Assembly (NCBI GenBank): GCA_002070955.1
Contig: MWEK01000006.1
Span: 62,001-126,000 of the forward strand
Direction of reading: 5' to 3'
DNA length: 64,000 nt
Origin: Planctomycetes bacterium ADurb.Bin069
Lineage (GTDB): Bacteria; Planctomycetota; UBA8108; UBA8890; UBA8898
Below are positions 37,018 to 46,144 of this stretch, piece after piece. The number at the start of each line of letters is the position of its first letter. The first letter of the stretch is position 1. A model generated the notes under the pieces. It ran no database searches. It saw only the letters and a list, made by a program, of their open reading frames with translations, and was not told where the DNA came from. The position numbers were made by a program, and so were the translations under genes.

Positions 37018-37314
37018 ATGACGGCTACGCGGCGCAACGCGCTCTTGCTCGTGCTCCTGACGGGCGCATGGCTCGGCCTGACCTGCGCGGCGGCGCTTCA
37101 CCATTGCCCTGACGATGATTGCGGCGGCCGCCCGCGGACCTGCGAGTTCTACGGGCACAGCCTTCAAGCCCAGGCGCGCGCCGATGCGGACTTGTCCCAC
37201 GCGCGCGCCGACTGGAACGAGGTTCCCACCGCCAGGTTCGTCGCTCCCGAGGATGCGACGCCGGCGGATCCCTTCGACCGATCCTGTTGGCGCAAACGCG
37301 CGCCGCCCGCCTAG
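37018..37314 (+). CDS. small exported His/Cys-rich protein heading the metal-uptake operon
   Basis: 98 residues from the ATG at 37018; an upstream ATG at 36901 (after GAGGG) would add 39 basic residues and cannot be excluded. Hydrophobic segment 8-25 acts as signal or anchor. The mature part begins ALHHCPDDDCGG and continues with RTCEFYGHSL, DLSHARADW and SCWRK, a cluster of His, Cys and Asp that could bind metal. No family is recognised. It is 69 bp upstream of the porin of a ZnuA/ZnuB-like operon on the same strand. Confidence 0.5.
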   Translation: MTATRRNALLLVLLTGAWLGLTCAAALHHCPDDDCGGRPRTCEFYGHSLQAQARADADLSHARADWNEVPTARFVAPEDATPADPFDRSCWRKRAPPA

Positions 37315-37383
37315 GCCTCTTTTTTCCACGCGCATTTTCCGCGTTTCCACATCTTCAGGCGGTTTTGTGGAAAGGAGGCTCGA

Positions 37384-38790
37384 GTGGGACGTTACGCGGT
37401 GATCTTCCTGGCCGCCCTGGCGTGGGTGCCGGCGCCTTGGCGTGCGGTGTCGGCCGCGGAGGCGCGGGAAGAAGCCGGCGGCGAGGCGGAGGCCCTGCGG
37501 CTGAAGCTGGCGCAGCTTCAAGCAGCCCTGGAAGCGGCCAGAGACGACCACGAGGCGCGGCTCGCGGAGCTCGCGGAGAAAATTCGCGCCCTGGAGGAGC
37601 GCCAGGCTTCCGCCGGCGCGGGGGAGGAGCTCGACGTCGAGGCGCTGCGCAAGCTCGCCGCGCGGGAAGCGGAGCAGGACGACGCGGCGGAGGAGACGGG
37701 CGAGCCGACGGTCTTCGAAGCCCTGGGCCTCAACCTGCAGGCGCTCAACCCCGAGATCAGCGTCACCGGCGACATGGTCGGACTTTACCGCTGGAAGGGC
37801 GGCGGGCGCTCCCGCGGCGACTTCGACTTCCGGTGCCTGGGCCTCCACTTCGAGTCGTATCTCGATCCCTACACGAAGTTCAAGGCGGCCGTCCCCGTGA
37901 ACGAGGACGGCGCCGAGCTGGAGGAAGCGTACCTGACGCGGTTCAGCGTCCTGGAGACGGTGAATCTCACGGCCGGCAAGTTCCGCCAGCAGTTCGGCGT
38001 CGTCAACCGCTGGCACAAGCATGCCCTCGATCAGGTCGACTTTCCGGCGGCCTTGCGCCACATCTTCGGCCCCGGCGGCCTCAACCAGACGGGCATCTCC
38101 CTTGACTGGTCGATGCCGAGCCTCTTGGGCTCCTCGCAGAGCCTGGTGTGCCAGGCGACCAACGGGGAGAACCCGCGCCTCTTCAGCGGCAACCGGCTGA
38201 GCATTCCCTCGGCGCTGGTCCACTACAAGAACTACCGCGACCTTTCCGAGGATGTCTACCTCGATCTGGGCCTGACAGGCCTGGTGGGCTGGAACGATGA
38301 ATGGACCGCCGGCGGCGGCCGGGTCCGCAAGAGCCTCAGCACGCGGGTCTACGGCGCCGACATGGCCGTGGTCTGGGAGCCCGCCGGCGCCATGCGGTAT
38401 CGCAACGTCGAGTGGCGCAGCGAGGCCTACGTCGTCGACCGCGATCTGTACGCGCCGGACGGGAGCGGCCGCGATTCGATCCTCGCGTGGGGTTTCTACA
38501 CCGGCTTGCAGACGCTCTTCGAGCGGGTCTGGACCGCGGGAGTGCGCTTCGATTACTACAAGCCCGACCGCAAGGGCTACGCCGCGGCCGGGTCGGCGCC
38601 GCTGGCCTATGCCGGCGGCGGCGCGTTCTACTGGCAAATCGGCCCGTACATCGCGTGGCAGCAGAGTCCGTACGTGCGCCTCCGCCTCGAGTACGACCAT
38701 ATCGACGGAGCCGGCATGGGCGCCCGCGCCGACATGATCATGCTGCAGGCGATCTTCGCGGCCGGTCCGCACAAGCACGAGCGATATTGA
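37384..38790 (+). CDS. coiled-coil outer-membrane porin of the metal operon
   Basis: 468 residues from a GTG with AAGGAGG 6 nt upstream. Signal peptide ending AVSAAE, a coiled coil at about 30-80 (ALRLKLAQLQAALEAARDD), then a phosphate-selective-porin-like beta barrel with aromatic-edged strands (FRQQFGVVNRWHKHALDQVDF, YLDLGLTGLVGW, YIAWQQSPYVRLRLEY). The carboxy terminus is Tyr (HERY). The coiled-coil-plus-barrel design recalls trimeric OprO/OprP and S-layer-anchored porins. Position 17 bp upstream of a metal-binding protein gene suggests passage of zinc, manganese or a metal chelate through the outer membrane. Confidence 0.75.
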   Translation: MGRYAVIFLAALAWVPAPWRAVSAAEAREEAGGEAEALRLKLAQLQAALEAARDDHEARLAELAEKIRALEERQASAGAGEELDVEALRKLAAREAEQDDAAEETGEPTVFEALGLNLQALNPEISVTGDMVGLYRWKGGGRSRGDFDFRCLGLHFESYLDPYTKFKAAVPVNEDGAELEEAYLTRFSVLETVNLTAGKFRQQFGVVNRWHKHALDQVDFPAALRHIFGPGGLNQTGISLDWSMPSLLGSSQSLVCQATNGENPRLFSGNRLSIPSALVHYKNYRDLSEDVYLDLGLTGLVGWNDEWTAGGGRVRKSLSTRVYGADMAVVWEPAGAMRYRNVEWRSEAYVVDRDLYAPDGSGRDSILAWGFYTGLQTLFERVWTAGVRFDYYKPDRKGYAAAGSAPLAYAGGGAFYWQIGPYIAWQQSPYVRLRLEYDHIDGAGMGARADMIMLQAIFAAGPHKHERY

Positions 38791-38806
38791 GAGGAAAGGA
38801 TCAGGG

Positions 38807-39868
38807 ATGAAGACAGGATGGTGGGCCGCGGCGTTGGCGCTGGCGTTCCCCGCGGCGGCGGCCACGGGGTTCGGGGCGGAAGACGCGCCGCCGGAGGGCG
38901 CCAAGATCCGAGTGGTGGCCACGCTGCCCGATTATGCCTTTTTCGCCCGGCGCATCGGCGGCGAGCGGACGACGGTGGAGTCCATCGTGCTCGGGAACCA
39001 AGACGCGCACTTCATCCGGCCGAAGCCCTCCTTCGTGGACATGGTGCGGAGGGCGGATGTGCTCATCGCCACGGGGCTGGACCTCGAGCTCTGGCTGCCG
39101 GCGGTGGTGGACCGGTCGGGGAACAGCCGGGTGCGGAGCGGGCAGATCGGCTACGTCTCCGCGGCCCGCGACATGCGGCTCCTGGAGATCCCCGAGTCGA
39201 AGAGCCGCGCCGAGGGCGGCGTGCACGTCTACGGCAATCCGCACGTCACGGCCAGCCCGATTCAGATGCGGGTCGCGGCGCGGAACATCGCCGCCGGGCT
39301 GACGAAGAACGACCGGGCGGGGAAGGACTACTACGAGCGGAACCTGCGGGACCTCGTGGACGAAATCGACCGGCGCCTGTTCGGCGCGGAGCTGGTGGAG
39401 CTCATCGGCGGCGACCGGCTCTGCGCCCTGGCGGAGAAGAACCGGCTGATCCCCTTCCTGCAGGCGAACAAGTTTCGGGACCGGCCCCTCATCGACGCCC
39501 TCGGAGGGTGGCTCAAGAAGATGCTGCCGCTGCGCGGCGCCGCCATCGTGACCTACCACACCAACTGGGTGTACTTCTGCCAGCTCTTCGGCATCGAGGC
39601 GGCGGGCACCGTGGAGCCCAAGCCCGGCATTCCGCCCTCTCCCAAGCACGTGACGGAGCTGGTGGAGATGATGCGCGCGCGGAAGATCGGGATCATCCTG
39701 GCGGCGAACTACTTCGACGAACAGCAGGTGCGGACCGTCGCGGCCCGCGTCGGAGCCGTGCCGCTGATGGTTCCGCTGTACGTCGGCGGCGCCGAAGGCG
39801 CGGAGGATTACTTCGCCCTCGTGGATCTGTGGACGGACAGGCTGCTGGCCGCCCACGAGCGCCGCTGA
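38807..39868 (+). CDS. ZnuA-like metal ABC transporter substrate-binding protein
   Basis: 353 residues, signal peptide ending GFGAE. Cluster A-I binding protein for Zn or Mn: VVATLPDYAFFARRIGGE, metal-site His in GNQDAHFIRPKPS, GNPHV, IVTYHTNW and the acidic terminus region DLWTDRLLA. The His-rich loop typical of ZnuA is replaced by a short loop, so zinc versus manganese is uncertain. Ribosome site GGAAAGGA. The next gene, a permease, starts 19 nt after the stop. Confidence 0.88.
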   Translation: MKTGWWAAALALAFPAAAATGFGAEDAPPEGAKIRVVATLPDYAFFARRIGGERTTVESIVLGNQDAHFIRPKPSFVDMVRRADVLIATGLDLELWLPAVVDRSGNSRVRSGQIGYVSAARDMRLLEIPESKSRAEGGVHVYGNPHVTASPIQMRVAARNIAAGLTKNDRAGKDYYERNLRDLVDEIDRRLFGAELVELIGGDRLCALAEKNRLIPFLQANKFRDRPLIDALGGWLKKMLPLRGAAIVTYHTNWVYFCQLFGIEAAGTVEPKPGIPPSPKHVTELVEMMRARKIGIILAANYFDEQQVRTVAARVGAVPLMVPLYVGGAEGAEDYFALVDLWTDRLLAAHERR

Positions 39869-39887
39869 ACGTTCCGAGGAAGCGCCG

Positions 39888-40727
39888 ATGTCCGAGACCG
39901 TCGAGTTCTTCGCGCTGCAGCTCACGCTGCTGGCGGTGGCGCTGGTGCTGCACACGTACATCGGCCTGCACATCGTGCGGCGGACGCTGATCTTCTCGGA
40001 TCTGGTGCTGGATCAGCTCGCCGCCCTGGGCGCGCTGGTCGGCATCGGCCTGGGCGTCCGCTACGGCACGGCGGGCTCCTACGGCTTTTCCTTCGCCGCC
40101 GTCATGGCCGGCGCCGGCCTTCTGGCCGTCATCAACCCTCGGAACGGGCGCATTCCCCGGGAGGCGGTCATCGGGATCATGTACGCCTTGGCGCTGGTCG
40201 CCTCGCTCCTGATCGGCGACAAGCTCGCGGAGGGCGCCGCGCACGTGGAGAAGACGCTGGTCGGCGCGATGCAGTGGGCGACCTGGCCGCTGGTGTTCGT
40301 GACGGCGGGAACGTACGCCGTTCTGCTGGTTTTTCACTACGCGTTCCGCCGCAAGTTCATCGCGCTGGCGACAAACCCCGCGCCGGACAAGCTTTGGGAC
40401 TTCCTGCTCTTCGCCACCGCGGGCGTGATCACCGTCCTGATCGTTCCCATCGCCGGGGTGCTGCTGGCCTACGCCCTGCTGATGATCCCGGCCACCATCG
40501 CGGCCATGTTCACCCGGAGCTGGGGAGGAGCCCTGGCATGGGGCTGGGCGATCGGGCTGGCGGCGTGCGCGGCCGGCGTGGCCGCCTCCTACCGGTACGA
40601 CCTGCCCTACGGTCCGACCTTGGTCCTGGCGATGGGAGCCGCCTTCGCGGCGGCGGTCTTCCTGCGCGTCATCCTTCCCCGCGGGGGCGGGCAACGGTCA
40701 AAGGAGGCCGAGCCATGCCGGAACTGA
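39888..40727 (+). CDS. ZnuB-like metal ABC permease 1
   Basis: 279 residues with eight to nine hydrophobic segments of the ABC-3 permease family. Family motifs are IFSDLVLDQLAALGALVG near the N-terminus, AVIGIMYALALVASLLI and VLLAYALLMIPATIAAM. Together with the next gene it would make a heterodimeric channel; its last 13 bases overlap that gene, which indicates coupling. Confidence 0.88.
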   Translation: MSETVEFFALQLTLLAVALVLHTYIGLHIVRRTLIFSDLVLDQLAALGALVGIGLGVRYGTAGSYGFSFAAVMAGAGLLAVINPRNGRIPREAVIGIMYALALVASLLIGDKLAEGAAHVEKTLVGAMQWATWPLVFVTAGTYAVLLVFHYAFRRKFIALATNPAPDKLWDFLLFATAGVITVLIVPIAGVLLAYALLMIPATIAAMFTRSWGGALAWGWAIGLAACAAGVAASYRYDLPYGPTLVLAMGAAFAAAVFLRVILPRGGGQRSKEAEPCRN

Positions 40728-42007
40728 TCGACCTGCTCGGTCTGCCCCTGGCGGCCTGCCTGCTGGCGCTGTCGATTCTGAGCTGCGTGGGAGTCCATGT
40801 CCTGAAGCGCGAGATCGTATTCATCGATATCGCCTTGGCCCAAATTGTGGCGGTGGGCGCCGTATGGGCGCACGTCTATTTCGATGCCGGCGAAAACTCG
40901 CTGCTGCACCACGCGAGCACCTTGGGGTGCGCCCTGGGCGCCGCGGTCTTCTATTCGGTGTGCCGGCGGCGGATCGCGCAGGTCCCCCTGGAGGCCGTGA
41001 TCGGCGTCTCGTACGCCATCGCCGCGGCGGGCGCTCTCTTCCTGCTGGGCATCGGCGCGCGAGGGCACGTGCACGTCCAGCACATGCTCTCGGGGAACAT
41101 CCTCTGGACGCGTTGGGAGGATCTCGCCTTCTCGGCGGCGGTTTTCGCGGCGGCGGGCGCGTTGTTCTTTCTGCTGCGCCCCTCTTTCGACGCGATTTCG
41201 GAGGGTTACGAGGCGGCGCGGCGCCGGGGCGTGAAGGTCGTGTGGTGGGATTTCCTCTTCTACACGCTGGTGGGCCTGGTTATCACGCGCGCCGTTTGCA
41301 TGTGCGGCGTGGTGCTGGTGTTCGCGTTCTTGATCATCCCCGCCGCGATCGCCGCGCTCTTCGCCGCGGGGTGGGTGCCGCGCCTGGCGATCGCCTGGTC
41401 GGTCGGCGCCCTGGCGTCGCTGCTCGGCCTCCTTTTCGCGGCGCGGCTCGACTTCTCCCTGGGGCCGTCGGTCGCGCTTTTCCTGGGTATCTGCTTGATT
41501 CTGGCCGCGGTGCTGCGCCGGCGGCGCCGCTCGGTTTCCATGGCCGTGTTGGCGGCCGCCGCGGGAGCCTACGTCGCCCTCCTGGCGGCTTATCCGGGTG
41601 AGTTGGGACCGGTCCGGTCTCAGCGCGCCGCCGCGGAGACGTGCGCGCCGGACGCGGAGGCCGCGGAGGAACCCGCGGCGTCGTTCTCCGAGACGGAGAT
41701 CCGCCGCCGTCTGGAGGCGGCCGGCGCGCCGGCGGAGTTCGAGGCGCTCTTCGGGCTGGTCGACGACCCCGCGCTGCGCGCCGCCATCGTCTGCAAGGCC
41801 CTCGAAGCGGATGCGCCGACAGGCGCGGCGCTCGCGCTGCGCTTTCTCCGGTCCGATCCGCCCTTCTTCTTCGGGCAGCAGGCGGCCGACGGTCTGCGCG
41901 GTGTCATGGGCGGCGGCTTGGAGTATGATGCAACTAGACCCGCTGCCGATCCGGCGAACCGGCGGGCGCTGGCGGCGGTGCGCGAGAAATACAACTTGGA
42001 GGATTGA
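40715..42007 (+). CDS. ZnuB-like metal ABC permease 2 with C-terminal soluble extension
   Basis: 430 residues, AAAGGAGG 7 nt before the ATG. Membrane part (1-280): IVFIDIALAQIVAVGAVW, AVIGVSYAIAAAGALF, GNILWTRWEDL, CGVVLVFAFLIIPAAIAALF. A further roughly 150-residue C-terminal region is soluble and helical (SFSETEIRRRLEAAGAPAEF, ALALRFLRSDPPFFFGQQA), absent in usual ZnuB. No ATP-binding subunit follows in the operon; the next gene is an unrelated exported hydrolase. Confidence 0.87.
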   Translation: MPELIDLLGLPLAACLLALSILSCVGVHVLKREIVFIDIALAQIVAVGAVWAHVYFDAGENSLLHHASTLGCALGAAVFYSVCRRRIAQVPLEAVIGVSYAIAAAGALFLLGIGARGHVHVQHMLSGNILWTRWEDLAFSAAVFAAAGALFFLLRPSFDAISEGYEAARRRGVKVVWWDFLFYTLVGLVITRAVCMCGVVLVFAFLIIPAAIAALFAAGWVPRLAIAWSVGALASLLGLLFAARLDFSLGPSVALFLGICLILAAVLRRRRRSVSMAVLAAAAGAYVALLAAYPGELGPVRSQRAAAETCAPDAEAAEEPAASFSETEIRRRLEAAGAPAEFEALFGLVDDPALRAAIVCKALEADAPTGAALALRFLRSDPPFFFGQQAADGLRGVMGGGLEYDATRPAADPANRRALAAVREKYNLED

Positions 42008-42051
42008 CGGCGCGCCGCGGCGCGGCGGCGAAGGCGAAAGGAAAACGAACC

Positions 42052-42927
42052 ATGATGAAACTGCGAGTGCTTGGAATCGGTATCGTTGCGGGCGCCTTTC
42101 TTGCCGCGGCGCGGGGCGCGGCGGCCGAGGCGAGCGCGCCGGCGGCCGAGGCTCTGCGCGTGATGACCTTCAATCTCAGGTACGCGAGCCCCACGGGCCC
42201 GAATTCCTGGCCGGACCGGCGGCCCGTCATGCGCGACTGCATTCGCGCGGCGGCGCCCGATGTCTTCGGCGCCCAGGAGGGGCTGTACGCCCAGCTCAAG
42301 GATTTGGCCGCGGATCTTCCTGAATACGATTGGATCGGACTGGGCCGCGACGGCGGCAGCCGCGGCGAGTTCATGGCGGTCTTTTTCCGCCCCGAGCGGT
42401 TCGAGCCCCTCGAGTTCGACCATTTCTGGCTTTCCGACACGCCGGAGGTGGTCGCCTCGTCCACGTGGGGCAACACGTGCCGCCGCATGGTGACTTGGGT
42501 GCGGTTCAAGGACCGCCGCGCGGGGCGGGAGTTTTACTTCTGGAACACGCACCTCGATCACCAGGTCCAGGCCGCCCGCGAGAAGGCGGCGGAGCTAATC
42601 AAGCGTCGCATCGAGGCGCTCAACACGCCGCTGCCGCTCTTCCTGGTGGGCGATTTCAACGCCACGGCCGGCGTCAACAAGGCCTACGACATTCTCACGG
42701 CGGGGGATTATCTCGCCGATACGTGGAAAACGGCCGCCGAGCGCCGGGGTCCGATCGTCAAGACTTTCCACGGGTTCCGCGGACCCAAGGAGGGCGGGGA
42801 CCGCATCGACTGGATCCTGACCCGCGGCGGGGTGGGCGTCGACGCCGTTGAGATCCTGACCTTCCACCGCGACGGGCAATACCCGAGCGACCACTTCCCG
42901 GTGATCGCCGACGTGGTGCTGAAGTGA
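42052..42927 (+). CDS. exported endonuclease/exonuclease/phosphatase-family protein
   Basis: 291 residues; AAAGGAAAA precedes the ATG. Signal peptide ending GAAAEA. The EEP fold is complete: RVMTFNLRYASP, AQEGLY (metal Glu), NTHLDHQ, LVGDFNATAG (catalytic Asp and Asn) and DRIDWIL, YPSDHFPV (Ser-Asp-His). Members outside cells include phospholipases, DNases and sugar-phosphate hydrolases; substrate cannot be told. It follows the second metal permease by 44 nt and may be cotranscribed. Confidence 0.88.
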   Translation: MMKLRVLGIGIVAGAFLAAARGAAAEASAPAAEALRVMTFNLRYASPTGPNSWPDRRPVMRDCIRAAAPDVFGAQEGLYAQLKDLAADLPEYDWIGLGRDGGSRGEFMAVFFRPERFEPLEFDHFWLSDTPEVVASSTWGNTCRRMVTWVRFKDRRAGREFYFWNTHLDHQVQAAREKAAELIKRRIEALNTPLPLFLVGDFNATAGVNKAYDILTAGDYLADTWKTAAERRGPIVKTFHGFRGPKEGGDRIDWILTRGGVGVDAVEILTFHRDGQYPSDHFPVIADVVLK

Positions 42928-43031
42928 GCGCCGGGCGGCTCGAAGCCGCGGGAGAGCCCGCCGCGCCTTTCGCCAGGCGCGCGGATTAGCGGCGTCGCAT
43001 CTCCGCCGGCTTGAGTTGCGCGATCCGCGGC

Positions 43032-43061
43032 TTGACGAGGCGGCGCGGCGGCGCGTATACT
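43032..43061 (+). promoter_or_regulatory. sigma70-like promoter upstream of the LURP-like gene
   Basis: TTGACG, 18-bp spacer, TATACT, with the start site about 67 nt before the ATG at 43135. Confidence 0.5.
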
Positions 43062-43134
43062 GCCAGGCGGCCGGATTCCTTCGCCGGGCCCGGGCGCCTG
43101 TGATGACGGGCCCGCGGGTTGCAAGAAAGAGCGC

Positions 43135-43668
43135 ATGATTTTCGAGCTCTCCGAGTACATGATCCGGCGGAAGTTTTCCAGTGTCTTCGCCGCCGGTCTT
43201 CACATCTACGATCGGGTAGGAAATATCGTCGGCTTCGGCAAACAGCAATTCTTCAAGTTCAAGGAAGACATCAGGGTCTATTCGGATCGGTCGGCGGCGA
43301 AGGAGCTTCTCAGGATCAAAGCCCGCCAGAAGAGCTTCAATTGGATGGTCTACGACATCGTCGACGCCAGGCAGTCCCGGAAGGTGGGTGCCTTCCAATT
43401 GAAGCGCACCAAGATCGCCAGTGTTTTCCCATGGTTGTCCTGGGAATTCCTCGATGAGGACGACCGCCCCATGTCGAAGTTCCGCATATTTCCCTCGAAA
43501 ATCATCGTGTTAGGGGAGGATCTCGGCAGGGCGGCCGAGCTGCGGGAGCGGTACGGCCCGTCCACCCGCGAGCTCGTTGTCCGGATCCAGCCCGGCGCCG
43601 CCCTCGACCGCGGTCTTGTCCTCGGCTTCGCGGTCCTTGTTGCGGGCGCCATGCGCTGGAAGCGGTGA
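43135..43668 (+). CDS. LURP-one-related / tubby-like protein
   Basis: 177 residues without signal peptide. A beta-barrel-like protein with the LURP-one/scramblase pattern (FSSVFAAGLHIYDRVGNIVGFGKQ, KFKEDIRVYSD, ELLRIKARQKSF, YDIVDARQSRKVGAFQLKR) and a C-terminal hydrophobic helix (about 155-172, LGFAVLVAGAM), as in phospholipid-scramblase-like proteins where the closing helix is membranous. Function in bacteria is unknown. The next gene starts 10 nt after its stop. Confidence 0.65.
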   Translation: MIFELSEYMIRRKFSSVFAAGLHIYDRVGNIVGFGKQQFFKFKEDIRVYSDRSAAKELLRIKARQKSFNWMVYDIVDARQSRKVGAFQLKRTKIASVFPWLSWEFLDEDDRPMSKFRIFPSKIIVLGEDLGRAAELRERYGPSTRELVVRIQPGAALDRGLVLGFAVLVAGAMRWKR

Positions 43669-43678
43669 GGAGCCGGCG

Positions 43679-44179
43679 ATGCGCACCCAGGCGTGTTCTT
43701 CCTGCGGCAGCTTCTTCGAGGTCAAGGAGCGGTTCGTGGGCGGAATCGTGAACTGTCCCGCCTGCGGCCGAGCGGCCGAGGTCGCCGGCCTCCGCGATCC
43801 CCGTTGGAAAGGCCTGGTCGCCGTGGTCGCCGTCGGCTGGCTCGTCGGGGCGAGTTACATCGTCGATCTGACCTGGGGGCTGATCCCTGGACTTGTCTTG
43901 ATACTGGTCTACCTACTGGTCTGGCTTTGGCCGCTCAACTTTTCCTTCGACCCATCCCCGCCGCACATAGCAACATTCCTCTTTTATCTGGTCGCCGTGG
44001 TCGCTGTCGGCTGGCTCTTCGCGAGTGTCTTACCCCGTCTGCCCTGGTGGACGATCCCTGCGTCCGCCATGGTAGTGGTCTTGGGGTCGTGGCTCGAGTT
44101 TTTCCTCGGCCTGCACAGGCTGCTCGCGGTAACGGGCTGCCTTCTGGGGTGGGCCATTATGAAGGCTGCGTACGCCTAG
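43679..44179 (+). CDS. zinc-ribbon membrane protein
   Basis: 166 residues, GGTGAGGAG upstream. The N-terminal zinc ribbon has C-S-S-C (residues 6-9) and C-P-A-C (26-29), followed by four to five membrane helices (GLVAVVAVGWLVGAS, IPGLVLILVYLLVWLW, FLFYLVAVVAVGWL, TIPASAMVVVLGSW). No enzymatic motif is seen. Coupled with the LURP-like gene. It ends 24 bp from a convergent gene. Confidence 0.7.
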   Translation: MRTQACSSCGSFFEVKERFVGGIVNCPACGRAAEVAGLRDPRWKGLVAVVAVGWLVGASYIVDLTWGLIPGLVLILVYLLVWLWPLNFSFDPSPPHIATFLFYLVAVVAVGWLFASVLPRLPWWTIPASAMVVVLGSWLEFFLGLHRLLAVTGCLLGWAIMKAAYA

Positions 44180-44203
44180 GCGGCCCTCGCCGCCCGCCCA
44201 TCG

Positions 44204-45979
44204 CTACTTTGCCGTGTAGCGATAGCGGAAGCGCCCGTCGGGCGCCGCGTCCCCGCGGGTGTGAAAATCCATGATCTCGCCGGGACGGATCGCGCCGTCG
44301 ACCCACTTGAAGTCGATGGCCACCGCGGTGCCCTCGGGCAGGCCGAGGGCGCCGCGCGGAATCGCGAGGTGCAGTTCATTTCCGCCGGCCCGAAAGGCGA
44401 GCCGCGCCGTCGGCTTCCACGTCCAGGCGCCGTCGTGCCTCTCCAGCCACACGGTGCCGTCGGGATTCGCCGTGCGGTTCGCGATCCACTCGTACCCTTC
44501 CCAGCCCGTGGCGGCGTTGCGGTCGGCGTCGATGAGAAGCCACATCCAGGGCTCCGTCCCGCGGGGCGTCAGCGGCGCGCGAACGCGGGCGTAGAAATAA
44601 ATGTTGCGGGCGTCGCGCGCCACCTTGGCGGCGGCGATGTCGTTGCGGCCGCTCGCGTCGACATACCGCGTGCCGCCCGCGCCGGCGGCGTCGCGCGGCA
44701 GGTTCTCGCCGGCGTGATCGAGGAATTCGGGCGCCACCGCGCGCCAGGCATCGAAGGAGCCGTCAATGGCGATCGTCGCCGGCGCGGAGGCCGCCGGAAG
44801 CGGCGGCGCCCCCTTGTAGCGCCGGACGCCCGCGACAAGCTGGTAGTAGTAGTTGTCGCCGTGCCCGCCGCGCATGGGTTCGATGTCGCGGCTGAATTCC
44901 CGGTCGAACTGATCGACGAAGACCAACGGGCCGTCGGGGGTGCCCCAGCGCCCCGCGATCCATTCGTTCCAACCGGTCACCATGACGAAGGGCGGGTCGA
45001 GCTCGTAGGCCCGCCGCCACTGCTCCTGGAAATTGCGGCCGTGGTCGGCGGCGCCCGGCGTTTGGTCCTGCCGCCCGTCGTGGAAGCTGCGCCCGCGGGC
45101 GTCGCCCGCGCTCATGTTCGTCACCTTGCCGTCGACGGCCCGCAGGTTTTGAGCCACCGAGACGTTGACCTGCTCGGGCTTGGCGGGGTCGCCGGTGTAG
45201 CCGTAGGGCTGCGGGTAGGTCGCTTCCCAGTGCCAGGCGTAGGGCGTATCGATCATCTCGAAGGGCCAGTGGGCGCGGCGCAGCGTGAAGAATTCGCGCA
45301 CCTCGGGGCCGGCCTGGGCGGGATCGCAGAGAAGGAGCGGCTTCCCGTCCCAGATGAACCACAAATCTCGGAAGAGCCCCGGCGCGTAGAGATCCGCGTA
45401 GAGCTTCTGCGCCGTCCGGCCCGCGTTCGTGTTCACCATGAAAGCGATGCGCGGCACGGCATCGCCTCCGCGGCGCACTTCCGTGAAGACCTCGCAGAGT
45501 TTCTCGTAGACGGGGCGGTACGTCAGCGCGTTGGTGGCATCCATGATCAGGACATCGATGCCGGCATCGGCCAGAAGATGCGCGTGGCGCCGCAGGACCC
45601 ACGAATCGCTGGGCAGGTAGTAGCCGAAGAGCGGCTCGCCCCAGTAGTGGTAGGCGCCGATCGGCCCCCAGAGGGGCGAAGAGGGCTTCCTCGCGGCGTC
45701 GGGATCCGCGGCCAGAATCCGGGCGACATCGTAGGGCCCTTCCCCGGCGACGCGGCCCGGCCCGGCATGCTCGTGCCAGAGGAAATAGAAGATGCCGACC
45801 TGGCGCCCCGGCCGCGAAACGCCGCATTCGGCCGCAAGGGGCAGCTCGCGGGCGAGGGCATCGGTGGCGGGCCAGGGCGATCCGGGGCAACCGTCGGGCG
45901 CGGCCTGCCCCCGCGCCGCCGCCGCCAGCAAGAGGCAAAGGACCCGCCGGGAGTCGAAACGCAAGGTTTGTTGTTTCAT
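44204..45979 (-). CDS. exported GH99/GH71-like TIM-barrel protein with C-terminal CBM9/DOMON-like domain
   Basis: 591 residues from the ATG at 45979. The signal peptide ends ARGQAAP. The catalytic-like part (about 40-400) resembles endo-alpha-mannosidase relatives: VGIFYFLWHEHAGPG, LLADAGIDVLIMDATNALTY, IAFMVNTNAG, FIWDGKPLLLCDP, FVMVTGWNEWIAGRWG. The W-N-E-W segment is characteristic. The last 180 residues are a CBM9/DOMON-like beta sandwich (IDGSFDAWRAVAP, IYFYARVRAPL, LLIDADRNAATGWEGYEW). A TACAAT lies 8 nt upstream of the ATG and no ribosome site is visible, suggesting a leaderless mRNA. Substrate unknown. Confidence 0.75.
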   Translation of the reverse strand: MKQQTLRFDSRRVLCLLLAAAARGQAAPDGCPGSPWPATDALARELPLAAECGVSRPGRQVGIFYFLWHEHAGPGRVAGEGPYDVARILAADPDAARKPSSPLWGPIGAYHYWGEPLFGYYLPSDSWVLRRHAHLLADAGIDVLIMDATNALTYRPVYEKLCEVFTEVRRGGDAVPRIAFMVNTNAGRTAQKLYADLYAPGLFRDLWFIWDGKPLLLCDPAQAGPEVREFFTLRRAHWPFEMIDTPYAWHWEATYPQPYGYTGDPAKPEQVNVSVAQNLRAVDGKVTNMSAGDARGRSFHDGRQDQTPGAADHGRNFQEQWRRAYELDPPFVMVTGWNEWIAGRWGTPDGPLVFVDQFDREFSRDIEPMRGGHGDNYYYQLVAGVRRYKGAPPLPAASAPATIAIDGSFDAWRAVAPEFLDHAGENLPRDAAGAGGTRYVDASGRNDIAAAKVARDARNIYFYARVRAPLTPRGTEPWMWLLIDADRNAATGWEGYEWIANRTANPDGTVWLERHDGAWTWKPTARLAFRAGGNELHLAIPRGALGLPEGTAVAIDFKWVDGAIRPGEIMDFHTRGDAAPDGRFRYRYTAK

Positions 45980-46144
45980 GGGAGTCGATTGTACCCGAAG
46001 GCGTTCCCTCGCGCCGGGCGCGGTTCCCTTCCCGGCGCGCCAAAAAACCGCGGTTGACGGGCGAAGGTAATCATGCACACTATACGATGGCGGTGCGGCG
46101 GACGCGGGCGTCCGCGCCCGCTCGGATAGCAAGGAGGTGCTTCA

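Noticed and set aside
37320..37383. Zur or MntR operator upstream of the metal porin
   Set aside because: There are direct and distant inverted TTTCCAC/GTGGAAA elements, but the 17-nt separation and lack of a known Zur palindrome make an operator call unsafe.
46054..46086. TTGACG and TATACG upstream of oxidoreductase 1
   Set aside because: Spacer is 21 bp, outside the workable range.
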